64,000 nt of DNA from Treponema sp. C6A8 (lineage in GTDB: Bacteria > Spirochaetota > Spirochaetia > Treponematales > Treponemataceae), in NCBI RefSeq assembly GCF_000619925.1, contig NZ_JHVB01000002.1:62001-126000 (forward strand). The letters run 5' to 3'. The position numbers and the translations under genes were made by a program. Shown here piece by piece: positions 1 through 6,812 of this stretch. Under the pieces are notes generated by a model. That model worked only from the letters and a program-made list of their open reading frames with translations, was not told the origin of the DNA and ran no database searches. Position 1 is the stretch's first letter; the number at the start of each line of letters is the position of its first letter.

Positions 1-536
1 CAGAATGTTTTGTATGCGCGGTCATCCTGCTGTACGTCACAAGATGCATCAATCCAAAGACCTTCAACTGGAGTAAGTTCTACAACGAAACCTCTTGCAG
101 CACGTCCACCAATAGCCAAACCATCACCAAGATCCTTGAAGTTATCTCCCTGGAAACGCCATGCGTGATCATAATGACCATAGCAGTGAGCCTGTTTTCC
201 CTTGTTGTAATCAATACGACCGAAAGAAAGCTTAAGCATTTCTACAGGTTTTACCCACGCGTAAGCGTTATCACCGCGATCCAAACCAGAGTTGCAGTAA
301 GCTAAATCCAAAGCGAAACCAGCATTTTCTGAAGAAGCAGAGAATGAAAGACCATTTTTTCCCATTGGGTTTTCACTAGCTTTTGTCCAGTTAGTACCAC
401 CGTATGAGTTGATGCCATCATCATTTACGAAGTTGAATGGAATAACATCCTGACGATTCCAAGAACTGATATTGATTTCAGCGAAAGCAGATGTTGCCAA
501 AGCAGCAGCTGCCATAATTCCAACGATTTTTTTCAT
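1..536 (-). CDS. Outer-membrane/porin-like protein, 3' part cut by the window edge
   Basis: The reading frame is open from an ATG at 536 to the window edge, giving about 178 residues. It begins MKKIVGIMAAAALATSAFA, a clear signal peptide, and the mature part starts EINISSWN. The visible part is rich in aromatic residues, Gly and Asp (AWVKPVEMLKLSFGRI, GGRAARGFVVELTP, VEGLWIDAS), the look of an outer-membrane beta-barrel or a major spirochaete surface antigen. A Shine-Dalgarno GGAGG sits 10 bases before the start, and a promoter candidate lies at 615-643. The exact family cannot be named from this fragment. The C-terminus is outside the window. Confidence 0.8.
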   Translation of the reverse strand, partial: MKKIVGIMAAAALATSAFAEINISSWNRQDVIPFNFVNDDGINSYGGTNWTKASENPMGKNGLSFSASSENAGFALDLAYCNSGLDRGDNAYAWVKPVEMLKLSFGRIDYNKGKQAHCYGHYDHAWRFQGDNFKDLGDGLAIGGRAARGFVVELTPVEGLWIDASCDVQQDDRAYKTF

Positions 537-873
537 TTGAAAAAATCCTCCTTTTTTTTTAGGCCTCAAAAGAGTCAACGACTTTTTTTTATTTGATACC
601 TTTTTATGTTTAAAATGGTAGCACAGCCAAAATGGCAAGTCAAGAAAAATAATTAAAAATTCATTCAGTTTTTGTAACTTTTCAAAGAAAGTTCTGTTAT
701 ATTTCATTTTGCGTTAAACTGGGGGTGGCTTAGCGGTAAATTAGGGCAGGCAATCGGTTGCATTTCGCAGGAAATCGGTTGCAGGAAGGTGCCAAAGCGA
801 AAATAAAAGCGCCGCTTTTACCTTTGGAATTATTCCCGTAAAAACGGCGTGTTGAATGGATAACGAACGGTAG
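537..873. other. Intergenic stretch upstream of the porin-like gene
   Basis: Apart from the promoter and leader of the gene starting at 536, this stretch holds A/T-rich DNA and a short direct repeat, AATCGGTTGCA, at about 753 and 774. I see no credible coding frame: the 60-codon frame here lacks a ribosome site and any family resemblance. No RNA gene is recognisable. Confidence 0.5.
615..643 (-). promoter_or_regulatory. Candidate sigma-70 promoter for the porin-like gene
   Basis: Reading the minus strand, TTGACT is followed after 17 bases by TACCAT. This gives a leader of about 70 bases that carries the GGAGG ribosome site of the gene starting at 536. The -10 box is only a 4/6 match. Confidence 0.45.
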
Positions 874-1328
874 TTATTGAGATGAAGAAAGAACATGTGT
901 TTGATTTTTAGCAATTTCTTCAACGGTTTCTACAGGAAGCCCTAAAGAATCTGCAATCTGTTCAAAGGAAAGAGTATTCAGTCTTAGAAGATTTTTTGCA
1001 GCTTCAATTGCTTTCTGCTGGGCGCCTTCTTCGCGACCTTCGTTACGAATTGTTTTTTCGTATATTTCGCGGTCAAATTCTTCAAACATTTTACCTAAAA
1101 CCCCCTGTTTTTGTTCTTTGAATAAATCATCAAGAAGTCTGTCATTTATTGCATCATCAACAGCAGCCATAATTGCTTCATTTGGATCTTGATGGTCATC
1201 AAGAATTCTTTTCCGAACATTTGCTATGAAACTACTATAATCATACAACGCTTTGCATCTTTTTTGAAGTGCAGGATTACGACCTGCATTTATGTTTAAT
1301 ACTGTACAAGTCCAAGCCAATAATCGAA

Positions 1329-1412
1329 GAAGCGTTAAAAAACACAAATACGGCAGTGCTTTTGTTTAGCTTCATCGTGTATATAGCTCAGTCTGAGACT
1401 ATGCGAGGACTG
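1329..1412 (+). repeat. Double-hairpin repeat family A, copy A1b
   Basis: 84 bases in plus orientation. The first hairpin has outer stem GAAGC/GCTTC and an inner A/T stem around a GGCAG-containing loop. The second hairpin has stem CAGTC/GACTG around GAGACTATGCGA. It lies head to head with copy A1a inside the broken Rpn gene. Stem sequences differ from those of the other copies while loop and layout are shared. Confidence 0.75.
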
Positions 1413-1432
1413 TCAAATTTTCAAATATCGGC

Positions 1433-1515
1433 CGTCGCTCGCAAGTCTCGCTCCGAGCTGTTTTCTTGATAATCCTAAAAAATTGCGCTGTCGCACAATT
1501 TTTCTTAACGGATTC
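1433..1515 (-). repeat. Double-hairpin repeat family A, copy A1a
   Basis: 83 bases, minus orientation. The outer stem is AATCC/GGATT, the inner stem AAAAATTG/CAATTTTT with a GCGACAGC loop, a GAAAA spacer follows, and then a GAGACTTGCGA loop on an imperfect stem (CGGAGC/GCGACG, with a tandem G-A mismatch). It forms an inverted pair with A1b and replaces the middle of the Rpn gene. Confidence 0.8.
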
Positions 1516-1887
1516 CCGATATGAAGCATATTTGGATTGACGGAACTTTGATGTTCAAAAAGATTCATTTCAGAATCAATAAGAAATGACAAGTCTTCCT
1601 TTACCTCAAGAAAGAGAGCGTTCTCCAGAGTGGTGATTTTGAGTTCATTGATGTCTGTGTAGTTCGTATCATTCAAGGCATTGTAAAGAGAAAGAAGCCA
1701 GCGCTTGCTCCTGTCATCTTCACCGCTAAAAATGAAACGGAACAATGAGTCCTTGTGATTACGGTTAGGCTTTGCATCAATCTGATTTTCATTGATTGTT
1801 AGGTTTTGCGTTTCCATTAAAAAACTCCTGTTGATTTATAGTTTGGAATTATTTTTCCTTAACTATAAATTCCCTCAGATAATGGAG

Positions 1888-1898
1888 TTTTGACAAAA
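1888..1898 (-). promoter_or_regulatory. TTTTGWCAAAA palindrome upstream of the broken Rpn gene
   Basis: A perfect 11-base palindrome. The same box precedes the intact Rpn gene (3781-3791) and ssb (12266-12276), each time followed 12-13 bases later by a GG-A-rich, TATA-like element. It may be a -35 region or an operator. Confidence 0.4.
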
Positions 1899-1968
1899 AA
1901 TACGAAAAAAAGGTTTTGAAATTTTGAGAAAATATTGTGAAATGACTATACGTCAGGTCAGGATGATG

Positions 1969-2091
1969 GGTAACTGGAAGGTGGCAGCGGGCAGGAGCAT
2001 GGAGCCATGCCGGAGGCAGCCCGAAGGGCCGCGTGGCAGCAAGTGGCGGAACGCGACTGGGTGTTTTGTCCCGCCTGCAAAATGGTAAAAT
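1969..2091. repeat. Palindromic repeat family D, copy D1
   Basis: It starts GGTAACTGGAAGGTGGCAGC and ends AACGCGACTGGGTGTTTTG-TCCCGCCTG, directly against the stop codon of the Rpn fragment. It contains small hairpins (GCATGG/CCATGC, GCCC-gaa-GGGC). Ends and position match copy D2 after the intact Rpn gene, while the centres differ. Confidence 0.75.
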
Positions 2092-2352
2092 TTAGATACG
2101 GGAAGCTTCTTCTACAGGAACAGAAACAATTTCTTTTACCTTCTCTTCGGTCATTTTTAATGATTTGGCGATAAGCTCTATTGAAACGCCATTTTCATAC
2201 AAGGCACGGGCGGCTTCAATCGCTTTCTTTTCCTGACCTTCTTCAAAGGCCTCTTCACGCTGAACGGCGATATCGGTTTTGTAATCATATTTGGCACAAA
2301 GCATATTAATTACCTTCCGGGTCTTTCTATCAAGATAATTATCCTTGTCTTA
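2092..2352 (-). pseudogene. Rpn-family C-terminal fragment (70-residue frame 2092-2304)
   Basis: Only the C-terminal end of an Rpn-type protein is left. The frame is homologous from an in-frame stop near 2353 (DNYLDRKTRKVIN, then LCAKYDYKTDIAVQREEA) to the end. The last ~40 residues are nearly identical to the intact gene at 2922-3722 (YENGVSIELIAKSLKMTEE). It need not be dead: ATG 2304 has a Shine-Dalgarno-like GGAAGG eight bases upstream, giving a 70-residue protein that is exactly the Rpn C-terminal domain. That domain is known in Escherichia coli as a separately translated antitoxin (RpnS). Either a remnant or a stand-alone antitoxin is possible. Confidence 0.75.
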
Positions 2353-2373
2353 GAGAGCAAGGTATGGTATATT
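2345..2373 (+). promoter_or_regulatory. Promoter of the candidate antisense antitoxin RNA
   Basis: TTGTCT, a 17-base spacer, then TATATT. The predicted start is near 2380-2385, at the beginning of the GGCACTTCG sequence. No reading frame follows; a strong terminator follows within 90 bases. Confidence 0.6.
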
Positions 2374-2383
2374 TAAATAGTAA

Positions 2384-2470
2384 GGCACTTCGCAGTTATG
2401 CGTCTTGCCTCCGTTTTTGGTTAAAGACCGCCACGAGGGTTCAATGCTGTGGCGGTCTTATTTTTTACTC
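2384..2470 (+). ncRNA. Candidate antisense antitoxin RNA of a type I toxin locus
   Basis: A predicted RNA of about 85 bases starts at GGCACTTCGCAG and ends at the hairpin AAGACCGCCAC/GTGGCGGTCTT followed by ATTTTTT (2424-2466). It runs convergently into the 3' end of the small toxin gene at 2465-2563. Its segment TTGCCTCC is complementary to the toxin Shine-Dalgarno GGAGGC. Its 5' third is a near copy of the toxin mRNA 5' end. Convergent overlap is the layout of known txpA/RatA and bsrG/SR4 pairs. The RNA itself is inferred from promoter and terminator only. Confidence 0.55.
2424..2466 (+). terminator. Strong intrinsic terminator of the antisense RNA
   Basis: An 11-bp perfect stem AAGACCGCCAC/GTGGCGGTCTT with a 14-base loop, followed by ATTTTTT on the plus strand. 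The minus strand has a weaker U-tract, so it may end both converging RNAs. Confidence 0.8.
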
Positions 2471-2563
2471 AATTCTGTCTCTGCGTTTGCGGAGGTAACT
2501 AAGTAATTCAAGAATCAGAATAGCAAAATTAATTGCCAACGAAAGTTTTTCGTAAATCGTCAT
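2465..2563 (-). CDS. Small holin-like toxin peptide (type I toxin candidate, 32 residues)
   Basis: ATG 2563 to TAA 2465. The peptide begins MTIYEKLSLAINF, continues through a hydrophobic helix (AILILELLSYL) and ends with a basic tail (RKRRDRIE). This matches the build of the putative holin-like toxin family known from Firmicutes type I systems: a short N-terminus with Y-E-x-L-S-L, one membrane helix and a charged tail. A textbook Shine-Dalgarno GGAGG (2572-2576) lies 8 bases before the start, and a good promoter lies at 2650-2678. The Shine-Dalgarno is sequestered by a perfect 8-bp upstream complement (2609-2616). It would act at the inner membrane. The family assignment is by eye. Confidence 0.7.
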   Translation of the reverse strand: MTIYEKLSLAINFAILILELLSYLRKRRDRIE

Positions 2564-2570
2564 CTGCTTA

Positions 2571-2616
2571 GCCTCCAAATCAATTATTCCGGTAACCCCG
2601 GTTTGAGCTTGGAGGC
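2571..2616 (-). promoter_or_regulatory. Shine-Dalgarno sequestering stem in the toxin mRNA leader
   Basis: TTGGAGGC containing the ribosome site (2571-2578) is perfectly complementary to GCCTCCAA (2609-2616) upstream in the same leader. A small CCGG/CCGG hairpin lies between them. In this fold the toxin would not be translated. Confidence 0.65.
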
Positions 2617-2649
2617 AAAACCGCCATTAACTTCGAAGTGCCATTTTTA

Positions 2650-2678
2650 ATTCTAACATAATCAATTTATTATTACAA
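2650..2678 (-). promoter_or_regulatory. Promoter of the small toxin gene
   Basis: Minus strand: TTGTAA, a 17-base spacer, TAGAAT. The predicted start is at 2642-2643, the GGCACTTCG end of the right inverted repeat. The leader is about 80 bases. Confidence 0.6.
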
Positions 2679-2774
2679 TACAGTTTAGAAGTTATATACG
2701 TAAAGTATAATTATTTATTATCATATAAATAAAAAAATATTCTTTCTGAATTATTCGTTAGGACGGGCTGACTG

Positions 2775-2921
2775 GTAACTGGAAGGTGGCAGCAGGCGGG
2801 AGCATGAAGCACCTGCGAAGCAGCCGACCGCAGGCTGAACTTGTTTCAGCCGAGGACGGTGAGCGCCAGTGAAGTGCAGAACGCGACTGGGAGTTTTGTC
2901 CCGCCTGAAAAATAGTAAAGT
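2775..2921. repeat. Palindromic repeat family D, copy D2
   Basis: It shares both ends with D1 and abuts the stop codon of the intact Rpn gene. CAGGCGGGA near one end pairs with TCCCGCCTG near the other. Inside is a GGCTGAA/TTCAGCC hairpin absent from D1. It may work as a 3' RNA structure of Rpn genes or as a recombination site. Confidence 0.75.
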
Positions 2922-3107
2922 TTAGATATGAGAAGGTTCTTCTACAGGAACAGAAACAATTTCTTTTACCTTCTCTTCGGTCATTTTTAATGATTTGGCG
3001 ATAAGCTCGATAGAAACTCCGTTTTCATAAAAGGCACGGGCTGCTTCAACAGATTTTCTGCGTTCACCTTCATCCATGGCATCTTGAATTGCTAAAGATT
3101 CAAACAT
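2922..3107 (-). CDS. Internal start giving the Rpn C-terminal domain alone (RpnS-like antitoxin candidate)
   Basis: Inside the Rpn gene and in the same frame, ATG 3107 is preceded by a perfect AAGGAG (3114-3119) at 6 bases. It would yield a 61-residue protein starting MFESLAIQDAMDEGERR and comprising exactly the variable C-terminal domain. In E. coli such separately translated C-terminal products (RpnS) bind and block the full-length toxic Rpn. The site is seen; its use is inferred. Confidence 0.5.
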   Translation of the reverse strand: MFESLAIQDAMDEGERRKSVEAARAFYENGVSIELIAKSLKMTEEKVKEIVSVPVEEPSHI

Positions 3108-3722
3108 ATAAAGCTCCTTGACGGCTTCTTTTTGTTTTACAGTTTTAACTGCGCTGTCAATTTCTTTTGTAAAAGAATCACCAGCCGTTCCATTTTTAAT
3201 ATAATTCAGAAATGTTCTGATTTCAACATCTTTTTCCTGGTCTGCGGCCTCTGCATTAAAAAAGAATTTATGAGCACCGTCGCCCAGAAGAATATTATTA
3301 TCTTCCTGACAGGTTTCAAGATAGCTGTACACGGGGAGATTTTTCCCCACTGGGTCATGCTTGCAGATAAAGACTATATAACTGTCTTTCAGATTTTTAT
3401 ATTTTTCACCTTTCATAAGTGCATTTGCATCTACCATTGACTGATAGTAACGAAGTCGTCGTGGTAAATCATCTTTATTCTGGCTCTGCATATCTAAATC
3501 AAACACTCTGTTACTGTCTTTAACATAAACATCAAGCCTTATACCTTTTGACTGGTAGTAAGGTTTAATTTTCTTTTCCAGTTCCACTCGTTCAATGTGG
3601 TCAATTTTGATTTTGAGCAGACGTTCCAAAACGCCTATACAGATTTTATCATCCTGCATCACCTGATTAAACATAAAATCATCACTGTATTCCAGTTCTT
3701 CGATTGGTTTAATTTCTGACAT
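2922..3722 (-). CDS. Rpn-family recombination-promoting nuclease (PD-(D/E)XK)
   Basis: 266 residues. The N-terminus EYSDDFMFNQVMQDD is typical of the family. The nuclease core shows a GIRLDVYVKD segment followed by FDLDMQSQ, the D...(E/D)xQ pattern of the PD-(D/E)XK fold (about residues 60-80). The C-terminal 60 residues carry an E-G-rich linker and a helix-turn-helix-like part (VSIELIAKSLKMTEE). Family members are DNases that promote recA-independent recombination and, in E. coli, toxin-antitoxin phage defence. ATG 3722 has AGAGG six bases upstream. The C-terminal domain has its own internal start (see 2922-3107). Two degraded relatives lie downstream, and repeat D2 follows the stop. Confidence 0.85.
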   Translation of the reverse strand: MSEIKPIEELEYSDDFMFNQVMQDDKICIGVLERLLKIKIDHIERVELEKKIKPYYQSKGIRLDVYVKDSNRVFDLDMQSQNKDDLPRRLRYYQSMVDANALMKGEKYKNLKDSYIVFICKHDPVGKNLPVYSYLETCQEDNNILLGDGAHKFFFNAEAADQEKDVEIRTFLNYIKNGTAGDSFTKEIDSAVKTVKQKEAVKELYMFESLAIQDAMDEGERRKSVEAARAFYENGVSIELIAKSLKMTEEKVKEIVSVPVEEPSHI

Positions 3723-3756
3723 TTAATACCTCTTCTTTTGAAATAAATTTCTCATT

Positions 3757-3791
3757 TATATACTTTCCACGCTTGTCAAATTTTGACAAAA
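3757..3791 (-). promoter_or_regulatory. Promoter/operator region of the Rpn gene
   Basis: Minus strand: TTTTGTCAAAA, 12 bases, GGAAAGTATATA. The two boxes and their spacing are identical upstream of ssb (12266-12300). The spacing does not fit a standard sigma-70 promoter if TATATA is the -10, so part may be an operator. Confidence 0.5.
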
Positions 3792-3873
3792 TTTTACGCT
3801 TAAATTTTGAAAAAATTTAAGCAGGAAAGGTTAATTGCACTTACAACTGTAGAGTAAATTACGGCCTTTCCAG

Positions 3874-3884
3874 TTTTGACAAAA
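3874..3884 (+). promoter_or_regulatory. Further TTTTGACAAAA palindrome
   Basis: The same 11-base palindrome between the Rpn gene and the TIGR03546-type gene, about 45 bases before the latter's -35 box. Its role is unknown. Confidence 0.3.
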
Positions 3885-3926
3885 ATTCTTGAAAAAAACT
3901 TAAAAAGTTTCCCGCTTTTTTTAAGT

Positions 3927-3956
3927 TTGACTATACGGGAAAGCGGACGCTATAAT
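3927..3956 (+). promoter_or_regulatory. Promoter implying a leaderless mRNA for the gene at 3964
   Basis: TTGACT, an 18-base spacer, then a perfect TATAAT ending 7 bases before ATG 3964. There is no Shine-Dalgarno site, so transcription should start at or next to the A of the start codon. Confidence 0.65.
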
Positions 3957-3963
3957 AGAAAAC

Positions 3964-4479
3964 ATGATAAAAAAAATTATTTCTCTCTTCAAAATTTTAA
4001 ATTCGAATTCTAAGCCTGGCGAAGTAGCAAATGCGGTTTGCATGGGGGTAATGCTGGGATTTGTACCTAAAAATAATCTTTTGTGGTATCTGCTTTTTGT
4101 ATTTTTCTGTTTTGTCAGAATAAACAAGACGGCTTATTTTTTTGTAACGCTTTTGATGTCCTTTGTGGCGCCGCTGGCAGACGGATTTTTTGATTCCCTG
4201 GGATATTCGGTGCTTACAAGCGGGAGACTCTCGCCTCTTTTTGCAACCTTAATCGACATTCCATTTGTTGGCTTCACGAAATTCAATAATACGGTTGTCT
4301 GCGGGGCTTTTGTTTTCAGCCTGATAATTTATATTCCGCTTTTCGTGGTTCTCATCTTCTTTATTAAAATCTGGCGAACAAAAATTACTACGGCTTTTAA
4401 CAACAGCAAAATCGGTACTTTCTTCTATAAATTACCAATTGTTGGAAAATTCCGCGAAGCATCTTTGGAATTAATGTAA
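3964..4479 (+). CDS. TIGR03546-type membrane protein
   Basis: 171 residues. It opens with MIKKIISLFKILNSNSKPGEV, the conserved start of the TIGR03546/DUF2062-like family, followed by several membrane segments (about 25-60, 65-85 and 110-135). The function is unknown; the family is almost always encoded next to a TIGR03545 protein, as here (14 bases to the next start). The start is fixed by the conserved N-terminus. The promoter lies so close (3927-3956) that the mRNA is probably leaderless. Both proteins likely act together in the envelope. Confidence 0.85.
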   Translation: MIKKIISLFKILNSNSKPGEVANAVCMGVMLGFVPKNNLLWYLLFVFFCFVRINKTAYFFVTLLMSFVAPLADGFFDSLGYSVLTSGRLSPLFATLIDIPFVGFTKFNNTVVCGAFVFSLIIYIPLFVVLIFFIKIWRTKITTAFNNSKIGTFFYKLPIVGKFREASLELM

Positions 4480-4492
4480 ATCGGAGAAAAGA

Positions 4493-6784
4493 ATGAAAAA
4501 AGAAAAAAAAGTAAAACTTGTAAAAGCAAAAAAAATACCGGGGCTTTTTAAGAAACGCTACACTGAAAAAAGTCTTGAAAAGAAACTTCTGAAAAAGCTA
4601 TATGTTCCGGCTGATATCGAATACATAAAAAATCTTTTTAAGGATGATGAAAGCAAGCCCGGATTCTTGAAGGCAGACACATCCGGACAGATTGAGAAAA
4701 AAGAATTAAAGAGACTAAAAACACTTGCAAAGGAAATCAAAAAGAATAAAGCGGGCTTTAAGCTTGTGCCCTTTGCGGCAGTTGGAATTTTCATTGCGGC
4801 TCTTGTACTGGGCGTAATTCTCTTTAAGGATGTCGCCGTAAAAAAAGCTATCACAAGCGCAATGCAGTCGGCCTTTGGCGCAAAAACCGACATTGCATCT
4901 GTTCATCTGAAAATTCTGGACGCTAAGCTTGAAGTAAAAAATCTGGAACAGGCTAGCAGCGATGATGAAATGAAAAATCTCTTTCAGATTGCTGACCTTA
5001 CTTTTGATTTTAATCTTACTGAAGCCCTGCGCGGAAAAGTTGATATTGAAAACCTTACGATTGGAGAAGTTCTTTTTAATACCGACCGTAAAAAATCAGG
5101 AAAGCTTAAAAAGGTAGAAAAACTGAAGAAGCAGCAGGAAAAAACGGCCGAAAAGGAAGCTGTGAAGGCAGCCAAAAAAGGAACAGCGGCTCCTGCCAAA
5201 AAGAATGATTTGATGGCAAAAACTCAGAATACTCTGAACTCTATGTTTGCCGATTATAATCCTGAAAACATCATGAGCAACATGCAGGAAAATCTGAAAT
5301 CGCCGGTGGTGGCTCAGAATGCTCAGAAAACAGCGGAAGAGCTTGTTGAAAAATGGCAGAATGAACCTGCTAAAATAGAAGAATCTGTTAAGCAGATGCA
5401 GGCACTTGCTGAAGATGTTCAGAAATTTGATTATTCAAAGCTTTCTGATCCTTCAAAAATCAAGGAAATGATTGAACTTGTAAATTCTTCTATTAATACG
5501 GGTAACGAAATCACGTCCAAAACAAAATCTCTCGTAAATGACGTGGAAAAAGATTCTGCAAAAGTCAAATCTCTTTCTGATGATATTCAGAAGGCAATTG
5601 ATTCAGATAAAAAACTTCTGGATGCTGAAATCAGTAAGTTTACTACACTCAAAGACAAGGGCGTAAAAAATGTTTTCAATGATATGATTACGGCCTTTGT
5701 TTACGGAATGGCAGATCAGTATTCTCCAAAGGCCCGCGGCTACATCAACAAGGCGCTGGAACTTAAGGCAAAGCACGATGCTTCTGCAGCAAAGAAAAAC
5801 AGCGATAAGCAGAAGGCGAAAAAACTTAAGTTGAAAAAGCGAATTGCCCAGCGTGCCGGCGGCCGCTACGTTTATTATAAAAAAGACCGAGTTCCAAAAT
5901 TCCTTCTTGAAAAGGCATACGGTTCTGGTGACGGCTGGAGCCTGAATGCACAGGAATTTTCTAGCGATGCTGATAAGCGGGGAAGTGAATCTTTGCTGGA
6001 GGCGGCGCTTGCTCTTTCTGGAACAGAAAACAAGCTTCACGCAGTTATTGATGCCCGCTCAGAAAGTGAAAACTCTTTTGTAAATGCCACTTACGCAGGA
6101 AAAAATCTTCCTTCCGACGTAGTAATCGACTCTTACGGCATGAAGTCCAAGTCAGCAGTCAACTGTACTATTGTTATTGATGATTTACAGGAAGGCGTTC
6201 GTGGAGAGGGGATTCTTGATTTGAATGTGATTCAGATTCTTTCTCCTTCATTTGAGCCAAAAGCCGTTTACGACATTTACAAGTCGACTCTGGATTCTGT
6301 AAAAACAATGCGCGTCAGATTCAATTACAAATGGAATGAAGAAGATGGTCTTGCTCTTGATTTGAAAACTGATGCCGGCGACGTTTTCCAGAGGGCCTTT
6401 ACAAATACATTCAATAAAGAAATCATCAAGATTACAGAACAGAGCCGCCAGATGGTAACTCAGCTGCTTTCTGAAAAAACTGGAATTGCCACAGACAAGA
6501 TTTCGGAATTTTCTGATATAGAAAAGCGCATTAAAGATTCTGATAAAATGGCTCAGGGCTTGAAAAAGCAGATGGAAAGCAAGAAAAAGGAAATGGAAAA
6601 TTTTGTAAACGGCGCTGCTGACAGAGCTAAAAAGCAGGCAGAAGCTGAACTTGCAAAGGCAAAAGCAGAAGCTGAAGAAAAAGCCAGAGCTGAAGCCGAA
6701 AGATTAAAGAAAGAAACCGAAGAAGCAGTAAGAAAAGAAGCTGAAAATCAGGCGAAAAACCTGCTGAAAGGGTTCGGATTTTAG
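4493..6784 (+). CDS. TIGR03545-type AsmA-like envelope protein
   Basis: 763 residues. A lysine-rich cytoplasmic N-terminus (1-90) is followed by one membrane helix (PFAAVGIFIAALVLGVILF, about 93-112). The long periplasmic part has AsmA-like features (GAKTDIASVHLKILDAKLEVKN), a central coiled coil and a strongly charged C-terminal coiled coil rich in A/E/K. AsmA-like proteins are bridge or tether proteins for lipid movement between membranes; that role is only suggested here. GGAG precedes the start at a good distance, and the gene is in an operon with the TIGR03546 gene. Confidence 0.8.
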   Translation: MKKEKKVKLVKAKKIPGLFKKRYTEKSLEKKLLKKLYVPADIEYIKNLFKDDESKPGFLKADTSGQIEKKELKRLKTLAKEIKKNKAGFKLVPFAAVGIFIAALVLGVILFKDVAVKKAITSAMQSAFGAKTDIASVHLKILDAKLEVKNLEQASSDDEMKNLFQIADLTFDFNLTEALRGKVDIENLTIGEVLFNTDRKKSGKLKKVEKLKKQQEKTAEKEAVKAAKKGTAAPAKKNDLMAKTQNTLNSMFADYNPENIMSNMQENLKSPVVAQNAQKTAEELVEKWQNEPAKIEESVKQMQALAEDVQKFDYSKLSDPSKIKEMIELVNSSINTGNEITSKTKSLVNDVEKDSAKVKSLSDDIQKAIDSDKKLLDAEISKFTTLKDKGVKNVFNDMITAFVYGMADQYSPKARGYINKALELKAKHDASAAKKNSDKQKAKKLKLKKRIAQRAGGRYVYYKKDRVPKFLLEKAYGSGDGWSLNAQEFSSDADKRGSESLLEAALALSGTENKLHAVIDARSESENSFVNATYAGKNLPSDVVIDSYGMKSKSAVNCTIVIDDLQEGVRGEGILDLNVIQILSPSFEPKAVYDIYKSTLDSVKTMRVRFNYKWNEEDGLALDLKTDAGDVFQRAFTNTFNKEIIKITEQSRQMVTQLLSEKTGIATDKISEFSDIEKRIKDSDKMAQGLKKQMESKKKEMENFVNGAADRAKKQAEAELAKAKAEAEEKARAEAERLKKETEEAVRKEAENQAKNLLKGFGF

Positions 6785-6812
6785 ATTATCGGGTCAAGCC
6801 CAGTAATGACAC
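6784..6812. repeat. Short palindrome family E, copy E1
   Basis: GATTATCGGGTCAAGCCCAG followed by TAATGACAC, an imperfect hairpin just after the TIGR03545 stop, between convergent genes. It is the same motif as 33122-33151 and, inverted, 33079-33106. It lacks a U-tract, so its role as terminator is unclear. Confidence 0.6.

Larger units (their letters stand above)
874..1817 (-). pseudogene. Degraded Rpn-family PD-(D/E)XK nuclease gene
   Basis: Two blocks of one Rpn-type gene remain. The 5' block (1817 to about 1533) encodes the typical N-terminus, with FIFSGEDDRSKRWLLSLYNA and an end in EHQSSVNPN. The 3' block (about 1320 to 874) encodes the C-terminus, from NINAGRNPALQKRC to EEIAKN. Family members are about 290-310 residues long and continuous. 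Here the catalytic middle is missing and about 200 bases of inverted repeat DNA (1329-1515) sit in its place, with stops in all joining frames. The 5' block has a good ribosome site (CAGGAG before ATG 1817). An internal ATG at 1089 would still give a 71-residue C-terminal protein (874-1089) that could survive as an Rpn small-form antitoxin. Confidence 0.85.
2384..2642. repeat. Terminal inverted repeats enclosing the small toxin locus
   Basis: The left arm (2384-2412, starting GGCACTTCG and ending TTGCCTCC) and right arm (2611-2642, starting GGAGGCAA and ending CGAAGTGCC) are imperfect inverted copies of about 30 bases. On a toxin mRNA reading to the left arm they allow long 5'-3' pairing, a known device of type I toxin mRNAs. 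They also make toxin mRNA and antisense RNA begin alike. Confidence 0.75.

Noticed and set aside
2384..2642. Insertion sequence or MITE explanation for the inverted repeats around the small toxin
   Set aside because: There is no transposase and no visible target duplication, and the arms coincide with two predicted transcription starts and the ribosome-site control element, so a toxin-antitoxin reading fits better.
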